Notes under the pieces: model-generated
Told to the model about the DNA's origin: nothing
Databases searched by the model: none
Seen by the model: only the letters and a program-made list of their open reading frames with translations
Part shown: positions 9,473 through 17,950 of the stretch, piece by piece
Numbering within the stretch: the first letter of the stretch is position 1
Layout of the letters: every line of letters starts with the position of its first letter
Source: Brevibacillus laterosporus LMG 15441
GTDB lineage: Bacteria; Bacillota; Bacilli; Brevibacillales; Brevibacillaceae
Direction of reading: 5' to 3'
NCBI RefSeq assembly: GCF_000219535.2
Contig: NZ_CP007806.1
Span: 4,128,501-4,192,500 of the forward strand
Length of the DNA: 64,000 nt
Made by a program: the position numbers and the translations under genes

Positions 9473-10201
9473 ATGTCTACTTCTCAGACTCCAAAAGGTA
9501 GCTTGTCAGAAGTGACTCTCGCTAGTCAATATCTGGGCACTACGGAAACGCTACTTATTTATACACCACCCTTTTATTCACCGCTGTATTCTTATCCAGT
9601 CTTATACGCTCAGGACGGACGGGATTACTTAAGCTTGGGACGCCTGCCAGGTTTGCTTGACCGTATGCTGGATAAAAGGGAGATTCAGAATCTCATCGTT
9701 GTGTTTATTCCCGTTGAAAAGGAAAAAAGACGCTCACGCTATCATCCTGATGGCGAGGAATTTGATGCCTATATACGCTTCATGGCAGAAGAAGTAGCGC
9801 CGTATATGGATCAGCATTTTGCTACAGAGCCATTAAGTGGTGGACGGACACTGATCGGTGACTCACTAGGTGGTACGGTTTCCTTAGCGGCCGCTATCCG
9901 TTATCCTCATACATTTGGTAATGTAGCCTCTCAGTCAGGGGCCCTGTATGAATCCTTTTATAACTTAGCGGCAAATAGCCAGTCCTTTGAGCAATTATCT
10001 CTTTATCTGGAGATTGGTACCAAAGAAACGGCTGTCTCTACAAGCTACGGAACGATTGATCTATTTACCCCACACCAACGCTTTGTAGAATTATTGCAAC
10101 AAAAAAAGGCCACCTTTCACTTAGAAATAAGCGAAGGCGACCATGCATGGGAGCATTGGCAAGCCCATCTGCCCCAGATTATTCGTTATTTTTACTCGTA
10201 G
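9473..10201 (+). CDS. esterase D / enterochelin-esterase-like hydrolase (YjcH-like)
   Basis: 242 aa cytosolic alpha/beta-hydrolase of the putative esterase family. The nucleophile elbow is GDSLGG near residue 120. The acid/His part of the triad is EISEGDHAWEHW near the C-terminus. Other family marks are PVLYAQDGRDYLSLGR and RSRYHPDGEEFDAY. The ATG at 9473 has AAAGGAGG upstream; the frame is open further 5' but without a ribosome site. In B. subtilis yjcF-yjcG-yjcH are adjacent. The same three families occur here in the order H-G-F, each with its own ribosome site, and with a convergent small gene inserted after H. The substrate is unknown. Confidence 0.85.
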   Translation: MSTSQTPKGSLSEVTLASQYLGTTETLLIYTPPFYSPLYSYPVLYAQDGRDYLSLGRLPGLLDRMLDKREIQNLIVVFIPVEKEKRRSRYHPDGEEFDAYIRFMAEEVAPYMDQHFATEPLSGGRTLIGDSLGGTVSLAAAIRYPHTFGNVASQSGALYESFYNLAANSQSFEQLSLYLEIGTKETAVSTSYGTIDLFTPHQRFVELLQQKKATFHLEISEGDHAWEHWQAHLPQIIRYFYS

Positions 10202-10232
10202 CAAAGAAGATAGATAAGCCCAAATGATAGCT

Positions 10233-10400
10233 CTATTCTCTAGTGGCAGGATCTGTCGGGTCACGTAATTGAGAGCGGGCAGATCCATTGGTTATAACGG
10301 TTTTGTCACTTTTAAGAATAACCCAAAGCATCGTAAAGAGCAGTACAAGTAGCATGGTAATTCCTAAAAAAGCATACGTCATCAAAACAGCACTTTTCAT
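10233..10400 (-). CDS. small single-pass membrane protein, 55 aa
   Basis: 55 codons from ATG (10400) to TAG, preceded on the minus strand by GGGGGTGATAC. Residues 6-29 are strongly hydrophobic (LMTYAFLGITMLLVLLFTML) and form one transmembrane helix. A short hydrophilic tail of about 26 residues follows and ends DPTDPATRE. It lies convergent to the esterase gene and divergent from the YjcG-like gene, filling an otherwise empty gap. The family is not recognised. A good ribosome site, a sensible helix and clean termination support a real gene. Confidence 0.65.
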   Translation of the reverse strand: MKSAVLMTYAFLGITMLLVLLFTMLWVILKSDKTVITNGSARSQLRDPTDPATRE

Positions 10401-10544
10401 ATGTATCACCCCCTTTTCCAGTAGGGTTTCCTGAAAAAGGCAAGTATATACAAGACAACTGCAACATTATACACCGAAAGAATTTTCTGTTAAAATAGAG
10501 AAAAGGCGTTTAATGGGCATTTTATATGAGGAGGAGGGTTTTCC

Positions 10545-11051
10545 ATGAAATATAGTATCGTACTTTTCCCATCAAAAGAAGTGCAAGAAGTCGCTAACTC
10601 ATACCGTAAACGGTACGACCCTGCCTATGCCTTGGTTCAGCCATATATCCGGTTAAAAGAGGCATTTGAAGCGGATGATACGCAGATTGCTGCCTTGTCC
10701 GCTCAATTGGAAGACATCGCAAAATCAACCTCATCTTTTTCTATTAATTTCCACAGGGCTTCTACGTTCCATCCTACTACCAACGTTATTTTTCTATCCT
10801 TTCAGAACAAAGAAGCTGTTGAAAACTTGCATGCCAGCATTATGAGATACTTCGGTGATCATCAGGAAGAGTTTGCCTTCGTCCCTCATCTGACCATAGG
10901 ACGTGATTTAAGTGAGTCTGAATTAAAGGATGTTGTCGATCAGTTGGGCATGATGAAATTCGATCTTCCTTCTGAAATAACAAATCTACATGTACTAAAA
11001 GAAGAAGTTGATGGTAAGTGGTCGATTGTAAGAAGCTTTCCATTAGCCTAA
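10545..11051 (+). CDS. YjcG-like 2H phosphoesterase (2'-5' RNA ligase family) with degenerate first motif
   Basis: 168 aa. Closely follows B. subtilis YjcG: KYSIVLFPSKEVQEVANSYR at the N-terminus and FVPHLTIGRDL near 113-123. The second H-x-T-h motif (H115, T117) is intact. The first motif, where YjcG has HLTL after a proline, reads Y34-I-R-L37, so the catalytic His and Thr are both replaced. 2H enzymes normally need both motifs, so the protein may be inactive as a phosphodiesterase or may only bind RNA. The ATG follows GAGGAGGAGGG. A terminator follows at 11077. Family membership is clear; loss of activity is inferred. Confidence 0.85.
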   Translation: MKYSIVLFPSKEVQEVANSYRKRYDPAYALVQPYIRLKEAFEADDTQIAALSAQLEDIAKSTSSFSINFHRASTFHPTTNVIFLSFQNKEAVENLHASIMRYFGDHQEEFAFVPHLTIGRDLSESELKDVVDQLGMMKFDLPSEITNLHVLKEEVDGKWSIVRSFPLA

Positions 11052-11076
11052 CTTGTTATTTTCAAATGAAATTGGA

Positions 11077-11115
11077 TAAACAAGGCCTTGCTCGTTATGG
11101 CCTTGTTTGCTTTTA
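11077..11115 (+). terminator. intrinsic terminator of the YjcG-like gene
   Basis: ACAAGGCC and GGCCTTGT form the stem, followed by TTGCTTTT. Confidence 0.75.
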
Positions 11116-11195
11116 TAAACAGATTTGAGATGTTGACATCATCTACTCATCTATAGACAATAGATTATTCTTACTATATTTTGGAGGAAAGTCAG

Positions 11196-11639
11196 ATGTA
11201 TACCATTCGCCAAGTAACCACAGACAAAGAATTGCAAGATGCATTGCATGTGCGCCGTGTTGTTTTTATAGAAGAACAACAGGTACCAGAGGATCTGGAA
11301 ATTGATGAGCACGACCAGCTCTCTGATCCAACCATACACGTTATAGCCTACCGAGATATCGAACCGGCAGCTACCGGACGCCTTCGTTCTCCTGAACAAG
11401 GAGTGGGAAAAATTGAACGTGTTGCTGTTAAACAAGATACCCGCGGGACAGGCCTGGGTCGTGAACTAATGCTTCACCTGGAAAAAATCGCTGTCCAGCA
11501 AGGGAACTCAACGCTCAAGCTTTCGGCTCAGTTACAAGCCCAGCCATTTTATGAGAAATTGGGGTATGAGGGTTACGGTGAAATTTTTGATGACGCCGGC
11601 ATCGATCATATCATGATGAAGAAACAGTTGAATAGATAG
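11196..11639 (+). CDS. GNAT acetyltransferase (YjcF-like)
   Basis: 147 aa. GNAT fold: the N-terminal strand MYTIRQVTTDKELQDALHVR, the acceptor loop with FIEEQQVPEDLEIDEHD, and the acetyl-CoA loop VKQDTRGTGLGRELM (Q/RxxGxG/A) near 85-100. It ends with AQPFYEKLGYEGYGE. This pattern matches YjcF/ElaA-type acetyltransferases; the substrate is unknown. The ATG at 11196 is placed by TTGGAGGAAAG. A TTG overlapping that site opens the same frame 15 bases earlier but has no ribosome site. The gene ends at a strong convergent terminator. Confidence 0.87.
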   Translation: MYTIRQVTTDKELQDALHVRRVVFIEEQQVPEDLEIDEHDQLSDPTIHVIAYRDIEPAATGRLRSPEQGVGKIERVAVKQDTRGTGLGRELMLHLEKIAVQQGNSTLKLSAQLQAQPFYEKLGYEGYGEIFDDAGIDHIMMKKQLNR

Positions 11640-11653
11640 TGAACTATCCAAAC

Positions 11654-11697
11654 AAAAAACACGCGGGACAATCCTCTGTTCTCCTGCGTGTTTTTAT
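11654..11697. terminator. bidirectional terminator
   Basis: AAAACACGCGGGA and TCCTGCGTGTTTT form the stem, with A and T runs on both sides. It serves the acetyltransferase gene (+) and the PHP gene (-). Confidence 0.85.
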
Positions 11698-11715
11698 TTT
11701 CATAGCGGATATGAT

Positions 11716-12567
11716 TTATTTTTGTTGTCGTAACGCTGCTAGTCTTCGCATTTTATCAACAGCATCACTAGATGTGCCATAGGCTCCCAGTGGTGCATGA
11801 AATGTCTGATTCCCACGGTATCCATGAAAATCAGAGCCACCCGTCACAATCAATCCATATTCCTCTGCAAATTGTCGATACACTGCCTTATCTTCTTCTG
11901 AATTGTCAGGGTGGTTGATCTCGATGCCATCTAGCCCATACACAATTAGCTCTTCTACCAAATCGTTGTTCTGATATAAGCCAGGATGAGCAATAACTGC
12001 CACACCACCAACTTTCTTAATCATGTTGATTGCTTCCAATGGTTCGATCCGCTCTACATTTACATAAGCGGCGCCACCTTCTCCCAAATACTTCCGAAAT
12101 GCATCATCAATGGATGTAGCAAGCCCTTTTATGACCAATTCCTCTGCAATGTGCGGACGACCTATATTTTTATCATCAGAGGTTTTGCGTCGATAGACAT
12201 CCTCTACCGTAATATCTACTCCAATCTCCTGAAGACGCGCAATCAATTTCAGATTACGCAGATGACGCACATCACGTAGCTGTGCTAATGCTTCATGGAA
12301 GGCTGGGTCTTCAAACGGAATAAAATAGCCAAGGATATGAATGTCTTTTCCCTCGTGAGCAGTACTAATTTCAACACCGGGCACCACTTCTACTCCTAGC
12401 TCCATCCCTTTTTGAATCGCTTCTGCTATTCCTGCTATTGTATCGTGGTCTGTAATAGCAACGGCGTTAAGGCCTGCCTCTTTCGCGAGCTGAACATTTT
12501 CCGCTGGTGTCGTTGTTCCATCAGATGCCAACGTATGGGTATGTAAATCACATGAAATCTCCATCAT
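11716..12567 (-). CDS. PHP-domain phosphoesterase (TrpH/YciV-like)
   Basis: 283 aa. A polymerase-and-histidinol-phosphatase (PHP) domain with metal ligands in DLHTHTLASDGTTTP (residues 6-20), AITDHDT, GVEISTAH, IAHPGLY and GGSDFHG. The family includes E. coli RnaseAM/TrpH (YciV), which hydrolyses 3',5'-nucleoside bisphosphates and trims 5' RNA ends, and that role is the best guess. TTG (12570) and two tandem ATGs (12567, 12564) begin the frame. GGGGTGA suits an ATG, and 12567 is chosen with uncertainty of one codon. Single gene with a convergent terminator downstream. Confidence 0.87.
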   Translation of the reverse strand: MMEISCDLHTHTLASDGTTTPAENVQLAKEAGLNAVAITDHDTIAGIAEAIQKGMELGVEVVPGVEISTAHEGKDIHILGYFIPFEDPAFHEALAQLRDVRHLRNLKLIARLQEIGVDITVEDVYRRKTSDDKNIGRPHIAEELVIKGLATSIDDAFRKYLGEGGAAYVNVERIEPLEAINMIKKVGGVAVIAHPGLYQNNDLVEELIVYGLDGIEINHPDNSEEDKAVYRQFAEEYGLIVTGGSDFHGYRGNQTFHAPLGAYGTSSDAVDKMRRLAALRQQK

Positions 12568-12724
12568 CAATCACCCCAATTTTAGAAAACTTAAACTTGG
12601 TTTTACTTACTTCTATAGATAAAATCCCAAATGGCTCCTAATCTATAGAAAAAGCAGTCTGAAAAAATGAGCGCTTACATATAACTGAAGTTATAACCGG
12701 AAAGTAAGCAAGGAGGGAGTCTTC

Positions 12725-13090
12725 GTGCAACTTGAATGTAACACTCTAGTAGGTATGATCCAGCCATTGTGGTATGTAGAAAAGACGCTTTTAGAGCAAG
12801 GTTTTCATCGGAGCAAGAGCCAAGATTCACCCACCTATAACGCAAGGATCTACGATTCATCAACAGGGATGACCTATAATCTCCAGATTCCCACCCGCCA
12901 TACAGTCCCCAAGGAATGTGAAAACGAGGAAACGATAAAAATTGGTTCCCCCTATTTAAAATTGAAGACGGCCTTACGAACATCCCAAGAAGATCTCTTG
13001 ATTCCCCGGGCAATAAAGGCGGCAGCGGAACATAAATTAGCTGAAATCGCCGATTATTTAAGCAAACCTCATCAACAAACTGGTAAATAA
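12725..13090 (+). CDS. YugN-like family protein
   Basis: 121 aa, GTG start with AAGGAGGG seven bases upstream. The pattern LVGMIQPLWYVEKTLLEQGF, a central beta region, IKIGSPYLKLKTAL and a C-terminal helix with PRAIKAAAEHKLAEI resembles the YugN-like family of Bacillus, which has no known function. A longer open frame on the opposite strand (12675-13133) lacks a ribosome site and protein-like sequence and is taken as a shadow. Confidence 0.7.
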   Translation: MQLECNTLVGMIQPLWYVEKTLLEQGFHRSKSQDSPTYNARIYDSSTGMTYNLQIPTRHTVPKECENEETIKIGSPYLKLKTALRTSQEDLLIPRAIKAAAEHKLAEIADYLSKPHQQTGK

Positions 13091-13464
13091 GGCATTCAAC
13101 CAGCTCTTTTATCATAACATAAACGAATTTCACTCTACATAGGCGGGGTGATTTTTAGCACATTTCACATCTATTTTAGCAAGCAAATATGTATCCATTT
13201 TGAAGTAATATACCAAATTGATTTCCTACGAAAGAATACTCAAGCCTTCCCTGTGGATAAAAGACCCGTCCAGTCTCCAGAAAGTCATACGAAGTACCTA
13301 GGTAGACTTATTTTGTATGGTAATCTTCCTTTTCACAAATCTGTAGGTAACCTCTTTCATTTCTTACACAGTTCAGGTATGCAATTGACCCTATCTGTAG
13401 GTAAATAGATTCTAACCGTTCGTTTTCGAATAATAGCTCCTTTATAAAGCTGAAGTCGACAATA
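13091..13464. other. gene-free stretch with a short direct repeat
   Basis: No supported gene. ATCTGTAGGTAA occurs twice, near 13339 and 13395, in an otherwise featureless region. An 86-codon frame at 13148 has no useful ribosome site. Confidence 0.4.
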
Positions 13465-13818
13465 TTAAATGAGGGCATTGCTGCCAATCATGCTTGCCCC
13501 AAATTGAGCTGCATGTGAATATGTTTGTATAATGCCATACAAGGGCTGCGACAATTCGTCCAACCCTTTCTTTGCTTTTTTACCATAGTATATCCAAGAC
13601 TACATCAGTCAGTCCTGATCTGTTCCCTGCTATCATGGTGCCAATGCTAATACACTCTACAGGCATTTAGGGTGTTTGCTCACCATAGCTGGAGCATTTG
13701 CTTTCCATGCATAAAAATGGGGCAGAATGAATGAATACATGCATGATTTCCAGAAAAAAGGAGCCACAGCGATGCTTGCAGCTTTTTCCTGCCAAGATTA
13801 GAGATATCTGGTTTTGAC
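13465..13818 (-). pseudogene. decayed coding remnant, family unknown
   Basis: Reading the minus strand gives consecutive protein-like pieces in different frames: KAASIAVAPFFWKS and FYAWKANAPAMVSKHPK, stop; then VECISIGTMIAGNRSGLTD and VVLDILW, TAA; then KKAKKGLDELSQPLYG and SHAAQFGASMIGSNALI, TAA. The junctions fit small indels (one sits in an A-run) and nonsense changes in one former gene. There is no start signal. The family is not recognised, and some pieces may be chance. Confidence 0.3.
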
Positions 13819-13999
13819 TATCCAATTCACCTGCTGGTATACTAATGTGTAAACAATTTATATAAACTTTCTATTTTCCTTGGCATTTAAATATGTCATC
13901 TTTTGTCCAAACGTTCATAATCTACAACATCATATATAAATTCAACGAAAGATGGAGGTGAGTTCTCCCTTTCTACAAGCTAGAAGGTGGAGAAACCAT

Positions 14000-15376
14000 T
14001 TGGACAGTATACCGATAGATCCGTCGAACCTACTGTTAATAGCAGGCCAAGTATTTGTAGCTATCCTGTTGGTTCTTTTAAACGGATTTTTCGTTGCAGC
14101 CGAGTTTTCCTTGGTAAAAGTGCGTCAAACGCGCTTAACCCAATTGGTTAACGAAGGTAGCAAAAGCGCCGTTTACGCGCAAAAGGTAACACAACAACTA
14201 GACGCTTATTTATCCGCTTGCCAATTGGGGATTACACTCGCATCCTTGGCACTTGGCTGGGTCGGGGAACCAGTGATTGGCAATCTGATTGTCAAACCAC
14301 TCCTTGGTCACTGGATTGCGTCTGAGGCTCTTTTACACTCTATTTCCATTGCGATTGCATTCGGTATTATTACCTTTTTGCACATCGTTCTTGGAGAATT
14401 GGCACCAAAGTCGGTCGCCATCCAAAAAGCGGAATCAACCTCACTACTGGTGGCTGCTCCGCTCATGTTCTTCTACAAAATCAGTTATCCAATCATTTGG
14501 GTACTGAATGGTGCAGCAACTTTTTTATTGCGCCGTTTGGGCATTCAGCCAGTTTCTGAAAATGAGACGGCCCATACAGAAGAAGAAATTCGTTTGTTGG
14601 TAAATGAAAGTCACAAAAGCGGTCACATTGATGTCGAAGAAATGGAGCTTGTGGATAATGTTTTTGATTTCTCCGAACGTCTTGCACGTGAAATCATGAT
14701 TCCACGAATTGACATGATCTGCTTATATGATGACAATACCTTTGAGGAAAACCTGCAAATGATTCGTGATCAACGTCATACGCGTTTTCCTGTCGCTCAT
14801 AACGACAAAGACAGAATCATTGGTTTTGTGCATACTTCAGACTTCTATCTAGCAGCTCTCACAGAAGGAAAAGCTAATTTGCATGACTTTTTGCGTCCTA
14901 TCTTAACGGTACCAGAGTCCATGGAAGTGAGCCACGTTCTGCGACTGATGCAAAAGCGCCGTTCACAGATCGCGATCGTCATTGATGAATATGGTGGTAC
15001 TGCCGGATTCATTACCATGGAAGATATCCTAGAAGAGATCGTAGGCGAAATTCAGGATGAATTTGATGCATTTGAGCGTCCTGAAATCGAAACCAAAGCG
15101 GAAAATATTTTATCGGTATCTGGTAAAACATTGCTCACCGACTTGAATGATATCTTGCCGATCGAGCTGGTTTCCGATGATGTGGATACAATTGCAGGTT
15201 GGGTATACAGCCAATTAAGTGAAGAAGTGACGGCTGGAAAGTCTGTTCTCTATAATAACTTTAAGTTTACGATTACAGAATTCGATAACCACCGAATAAA
15301 TAGAATTGCCATTGAACAGCTTGAAGTAGAGCCAGCACAAGAAGATTCGTCTGGCGATATCCTATTGCAAGCCTGA
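14000..15376 (+). CDS. CorC/HlyC family transporter (DUF21 + CBS pair + CorC_HlyC domain)
   Basis: 458 aa. N-terminal DUF21 membrane domain (about 10-190, starting LLLIAGQVFVAILLVLLNG), two CBS domains (about 205-330, REIMIPRIDM and IAIVIDEYGGTAG), and a C-terminal CorC_HlyC domain. The family includes B. subtilis MpfA (YhdP), a magnesium efflux protein; magnesium or cobalt export is the likely role. The frame is open from ATG 13952, but no ribosome site precedes it. AAGGTGGAG lies seven bases before TTG 14000, and that start gives the same N-terminal length as the paralogue at 38182-39522. No M-box riboswitch is seen upstream. Confidence 0.85.
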   Translation: MDSIPIDPSNLLLIAGQVFVAILLVLLNGFFVAAEFSLVKVRQTRLTQLVNEGSKSAVYAQKVTQQLDAYLSACQLGITLASLALGWVGEPVIGNLIVKPLLGHWIASEALLHSISIAIAFGIITFLHIVLGELAPKSVAIQKAESTSLLVAAPLMFFYKISYPIIWVLNGAATFLLRRLGIQPVSENETAHTEEEIRLLVNESHKSGHIDVEEMELVDNVFDFSERLAREIMIPRIDMICLYDDNTFEENLQMIRDQRHTRFPVAHNDKDRIIGFVHTSDFYLAALTEGKANLHDFLRPILTVPESMEVSHVLRLMQKRRSQIAIVIDEYGGTAGFITMEDILEEIVGEIQDEFDAFERPEIETKAENILSVSGKTLLTDLNDILPIELVSDDVDTIAGWVYSQLSEEVTAGKSVLYNNFKFTITEFDNHRINRIAIEQLEVEPAQEDSSGDILLQA

Positions 15377-15381
15377 TAACT

Positions 15382-15413
15382 GGAATGTCCCTCTATCATT
15401 GAGGGACATTTCC
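15382..15413 (+). terminator. stem-loop between the CorC-type and helicase genes
   Basis: GGAATGTCCCTC and GAGGGACATTTCC pair closely, but the following T-run is short. Possibly a weak terminator allowing read-through into the helicase gene. Confidence 0.5.
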
Positions 15414-15436
15414 GTTTGTATAGGAGTGAATCTATA

Positions 15437-17836
15437 TTGAATATTGCCAAGTACAATGATGAGTTGCTTTTGTTACGCAAAGACAACTATGCAAAAATTC
15501 CCACTTGGCGCATGTATGCGAAGCAAGGGGAACTCTCATGCCCTGTTTGTGGACAACCTGTTCAGATCGTTGCTGGCATAAGCCGTAAGCCATTTTTTAC
15601 TCATGTACATACTGCTCCCTGTTCACTAGACGAACTGGATAGCTACTTACAACAAGCGTTGGTCACGACAGAATTAGCATCTGCGAGCAGCAATAGTACA
15701 GCTAAAGCAAAACAGTCTACATCAGCATCAGGTCTGGAATCTGTACAAGCCTCTGCTAATCATGATCAATCCAATGATTCAATAGTCGGTGGTTTTCGCT
15801 TACCTAAAGGACGCAGCATTACACCTCCAGCAACGGCTGTGACACAGGCACCCACTACACCTGTTAAAAGCTTCCGTACCCTGATTGCACCAAAACAACG
15901 CACGCAGGTATTGGAAGAACATTATCATTCAGATCTACATCCCGCACAAGAGCAGGCTGTTACTTGTACCGAGGGGCCCTTATTAATTCTCGCAGGTGCT
16001 GGCAGTGGCAAAACTCGTGTTATGACTGCCCGTACTGCCCATTTAATTACAAAGCTGAATATTGACCCACGCTCTATCATGGTGGTCACCTTTACTACCA
16101 AAGCAGCCGGAGAAATTAAACATCGTTTAATGAAATCTTTGCCTTCCCATCAGGCATCAGCTTTGATTGCAGGTACCTTCCATAGCTTATTTTACCGAAT
16201 GCTATTATTTCATCAGCCTGAACGCTGGGACCAGCAACGTTTGTTAAAGCAAGAATGGCAAAAGCGTAAATTTTTACGTGAAACTGGCGCTATTGCACAG
16301 ATGGAGAATCCGATAGTCAAGGAGTCGGATTTTGAGGCAGTCTTGAGTATCATAAGCCGTTGGAAAAATGAATATATCACCACTTCCGATGCCCAGCTAT
16401 TGTTAGCGGACAGTCCGGAAGAAAAGCAAGCACAGGAACTATACCCTCTCTACGAAAAGCTAAAAAAACAGCACGGTTGGTTTGACTTTGATGATATGCT
16501 AATTGGCTGTTATGAAATGCTAAAAGACGATCCGCATATCTTGTCGTTGTATCAGGGGCGCATCCGATACATTATGATTGATGAGTTCCAAGATATTAAC
16601 CGCGTTCAATATGAAACAGTAAAGTTACTGGCTGCTCCTGAAAACAATCTCTGCGTAATTGGAGACGATGATCAGTCTATTTATGGCTTTCGGGGCAGTG
16701 ATCCACGCTATATTCTTGGTTTTACCGCTGACTATCCTAATGCAAAGACCATTTCATTAGAAGTAAACTATCGTTCTCGCTCTTCTATCGTGGGTCTTGG
16801 CTACTCCCTGATCGGGAACAATCGTACTCGCTGGAAAAAGGAACTAAAGTCATTTCACAGAGAAGAAGGCTCTTGCTACCTCTTCCAGCCAGCGGATGAA
16901 GAGGAACAAGCATCCCGGATCGTGGATGAAATTAAGCTGCGCATAGAAAATGGAGCTGAGCCTCACCAATTTGCGCTGTTGTTTCGTACCTACGAGTCTA
17001 CACGCCCTTTACTAGAACGTCTGAGCGAGGCAGATATTCCATTCTCCTTTACACGAGAGGATGAGCCTTTCTATAACAAACAAGTGGTTCGCTGGGCACT
17101 CGGTTACCTGCGACTGGTGGTAGATCGTGAAAATGAATCGGCGCTGCGAGAAATATTGCCTACGCTTTATCTATCACCAACCGTTTGGAACGATATTCGA
17201 AGTCAATCGATCTTAAATAATTGTTCGCAGTTAACCGTGCTTCCCGAATTAACCCATCTAAAAACCTTTCAACGGGCGCAAATGCGTAAAGTAATAGATA
17301 CGTTACATAGCTTATATAACGCTACTCCCGTTCATGCACTTGAAACGATTTATGAGGACCTTAAGCTACGTGATTACGTAAAAAAGCGTGATAAAGATCG
17401 TCCAGAACGGGATCAGGAACGCTCCACAGATGAATTGCGTCAGTTATTGGTGTCAGCGAAACGTCATACTAGCATTCAAGATTTCCTCATTTATATTGAT
17501 GAGATGATAAAAAAGGAAGCTGAATGGCGCAAGCAGCCACAAAACAATCACAATGCCGTACAGATGTTAAGTATTCATCGAGCAAAGGGCTTAGAATTCG
17601 ATACTGTCTTCTTAGTGGATGTGGTAGAAGGGGCAATCCCTCATGATTTTGCTATGGATCAAGCACGCCAAGGGAACAAGGACGCTATTGAGGAAGAGCG
17701 TCGCCTCATGTACGTAGCTGTTACACGTGCAAGACATGATTTATTTATTGGTGTACCTACTGAGAGATTCGGTCGTAAAACACGTATGTCCCGCTTTGTT
17801 TCGGAGATGGGGCGAGGAAAAAAAGAACCAGAATAG
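15437..17836 (+). CDS. UvrD/PcrA-like DNA helicase with CoiA-like zinc N-terminal domain
   Basis: 799 aa SF1 3'-5' DNA helicase. Walker A GAGSGKTR near 188, DEFQD near 382, the GDDDQSIYGFRG motif, LEVNYRS, LSIHRAKGLEFDTVFL, and the final VAVTRAR near 760 are all present. Ahead of the helicase, residues 1-60 hold CPVC (35-38) and a THVHTAPC segment, a zinc-binding arrangement like the N-terminal part of CoiA competence nucleases. A Ser/Ala/Thr-rich linker of about 100 residues follows. Standard PcrA lacks this extension. TAGGAGTG precedes TTG 15437, so the TTG is chosen over the frame opening at 15416. Role: DNA repair or recombination, perhaps linked to incoming DNA; this is inferred. Confidence 0.88.
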   Translation: MNIAKYNDELLLLRKDNYAKIPTWRMYAKQGELSCPVCGQPVQIVAGISRKPFFTHVHTAPCSLDELDSYLQQALVTTELASASSNSTAKAKQSTSASGLESVQASANHDQSNDSIVGGFRLPKGRSITPPATAVTQAPTTPVKSFRTLIAPKQRTQVLEEHYHSDLHPAQEQAVTCTEGPLLILAGAGSGKTRVMTARTAHLITKLNIDPRSIMVVTFTTKAAGEIKHRLMKSLPSHQASALIAGTFHSLFYRMLLFHQPERWDQQRLLKQEWQKRKFLRETGAIAQMENPIVKESDFEAVLSIISRWKNEYITTSDAQLLLADSPEEKQAQELYPLYEKLKKQHGWFDFDDMLIGCYEMLKDDPHILSLYQGRIRYIMIDEFQDINRVQYETVKLLAAPENNLCVIGDDDQSIYGFRGSDPRYILGFTADYPNAKTISLEVNYRSRSSIVGLGYSLIGNNRTRWKKELKSFHREEGSCYLFQPADEEEQASRIVDEIKLRIENGAEPHQFALLFRTYESTRPLLERLSEADIPFSFTREDEPFYNKQVVRWALGYLRLVVDRENESALREILPTLYLSPTVWNDIRSQSILNNCSQLTVLPELTHLKTFQRAQMRKVIDTLHSLYNATPVHALETIYEDLKLRDYVKKRDKDRPERDQERSTDELRQLLVSAKRHTSIQDFLIYIDEMIKKEAEWRKQPQNNHNAVQMLSIHRAKGLEFDTVFLVDVVEGAIPHDFAMDQARQGNKDAIEEERRLMYVAVTRARHDLFIGVPTERFGRKTRMSRFVSEMGRGKKEPE

Positions 17837-17852
17837 AACCATGTACGATAAA

Positions 17853-17938
17853 GAAAACCCCCTATGCTTGCCGGCATAAGGTTTTGTTCTAAGCGCAGAA
17901 CTGAACTTTATTTTCACGGCAATCCGTAGGGGGTTCTT
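17853..17938. terminator. long bidirectional terminator structure
   Basis: AACCCCCTA pairs with TAGGGGGTT across about 80 bases, with a nested GTTCT/AGAAC hairpin and CCGGCA/TGCCG pairing. It lies between the convergent helicase and fabI genes and has a T-run on each strand. Confidence 0.75.
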
Positions 17939-17950
17939 TAGTAGTCTAGC

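Noticed and set aside
12675-13133. 152-codon open frame on the minus strand opposite the YugN-like gene
   Set aside because: No ribosome binding site, non-protein-like composition, and the opposite frame has a clear start signal and family match.
13148-13408. 86-codon plus-strand open frame
   Set aside because: The start overlaps a G-rich tract with no usable spacing, and the sequence is low in protein character.
13819-14000. Magnesium-sensing leader upstream of the CorC-type gene, as expected for Mg2+ transport
   Set aside because: No M-box core sequence was found here or upstream of mgtC (52749-52875).
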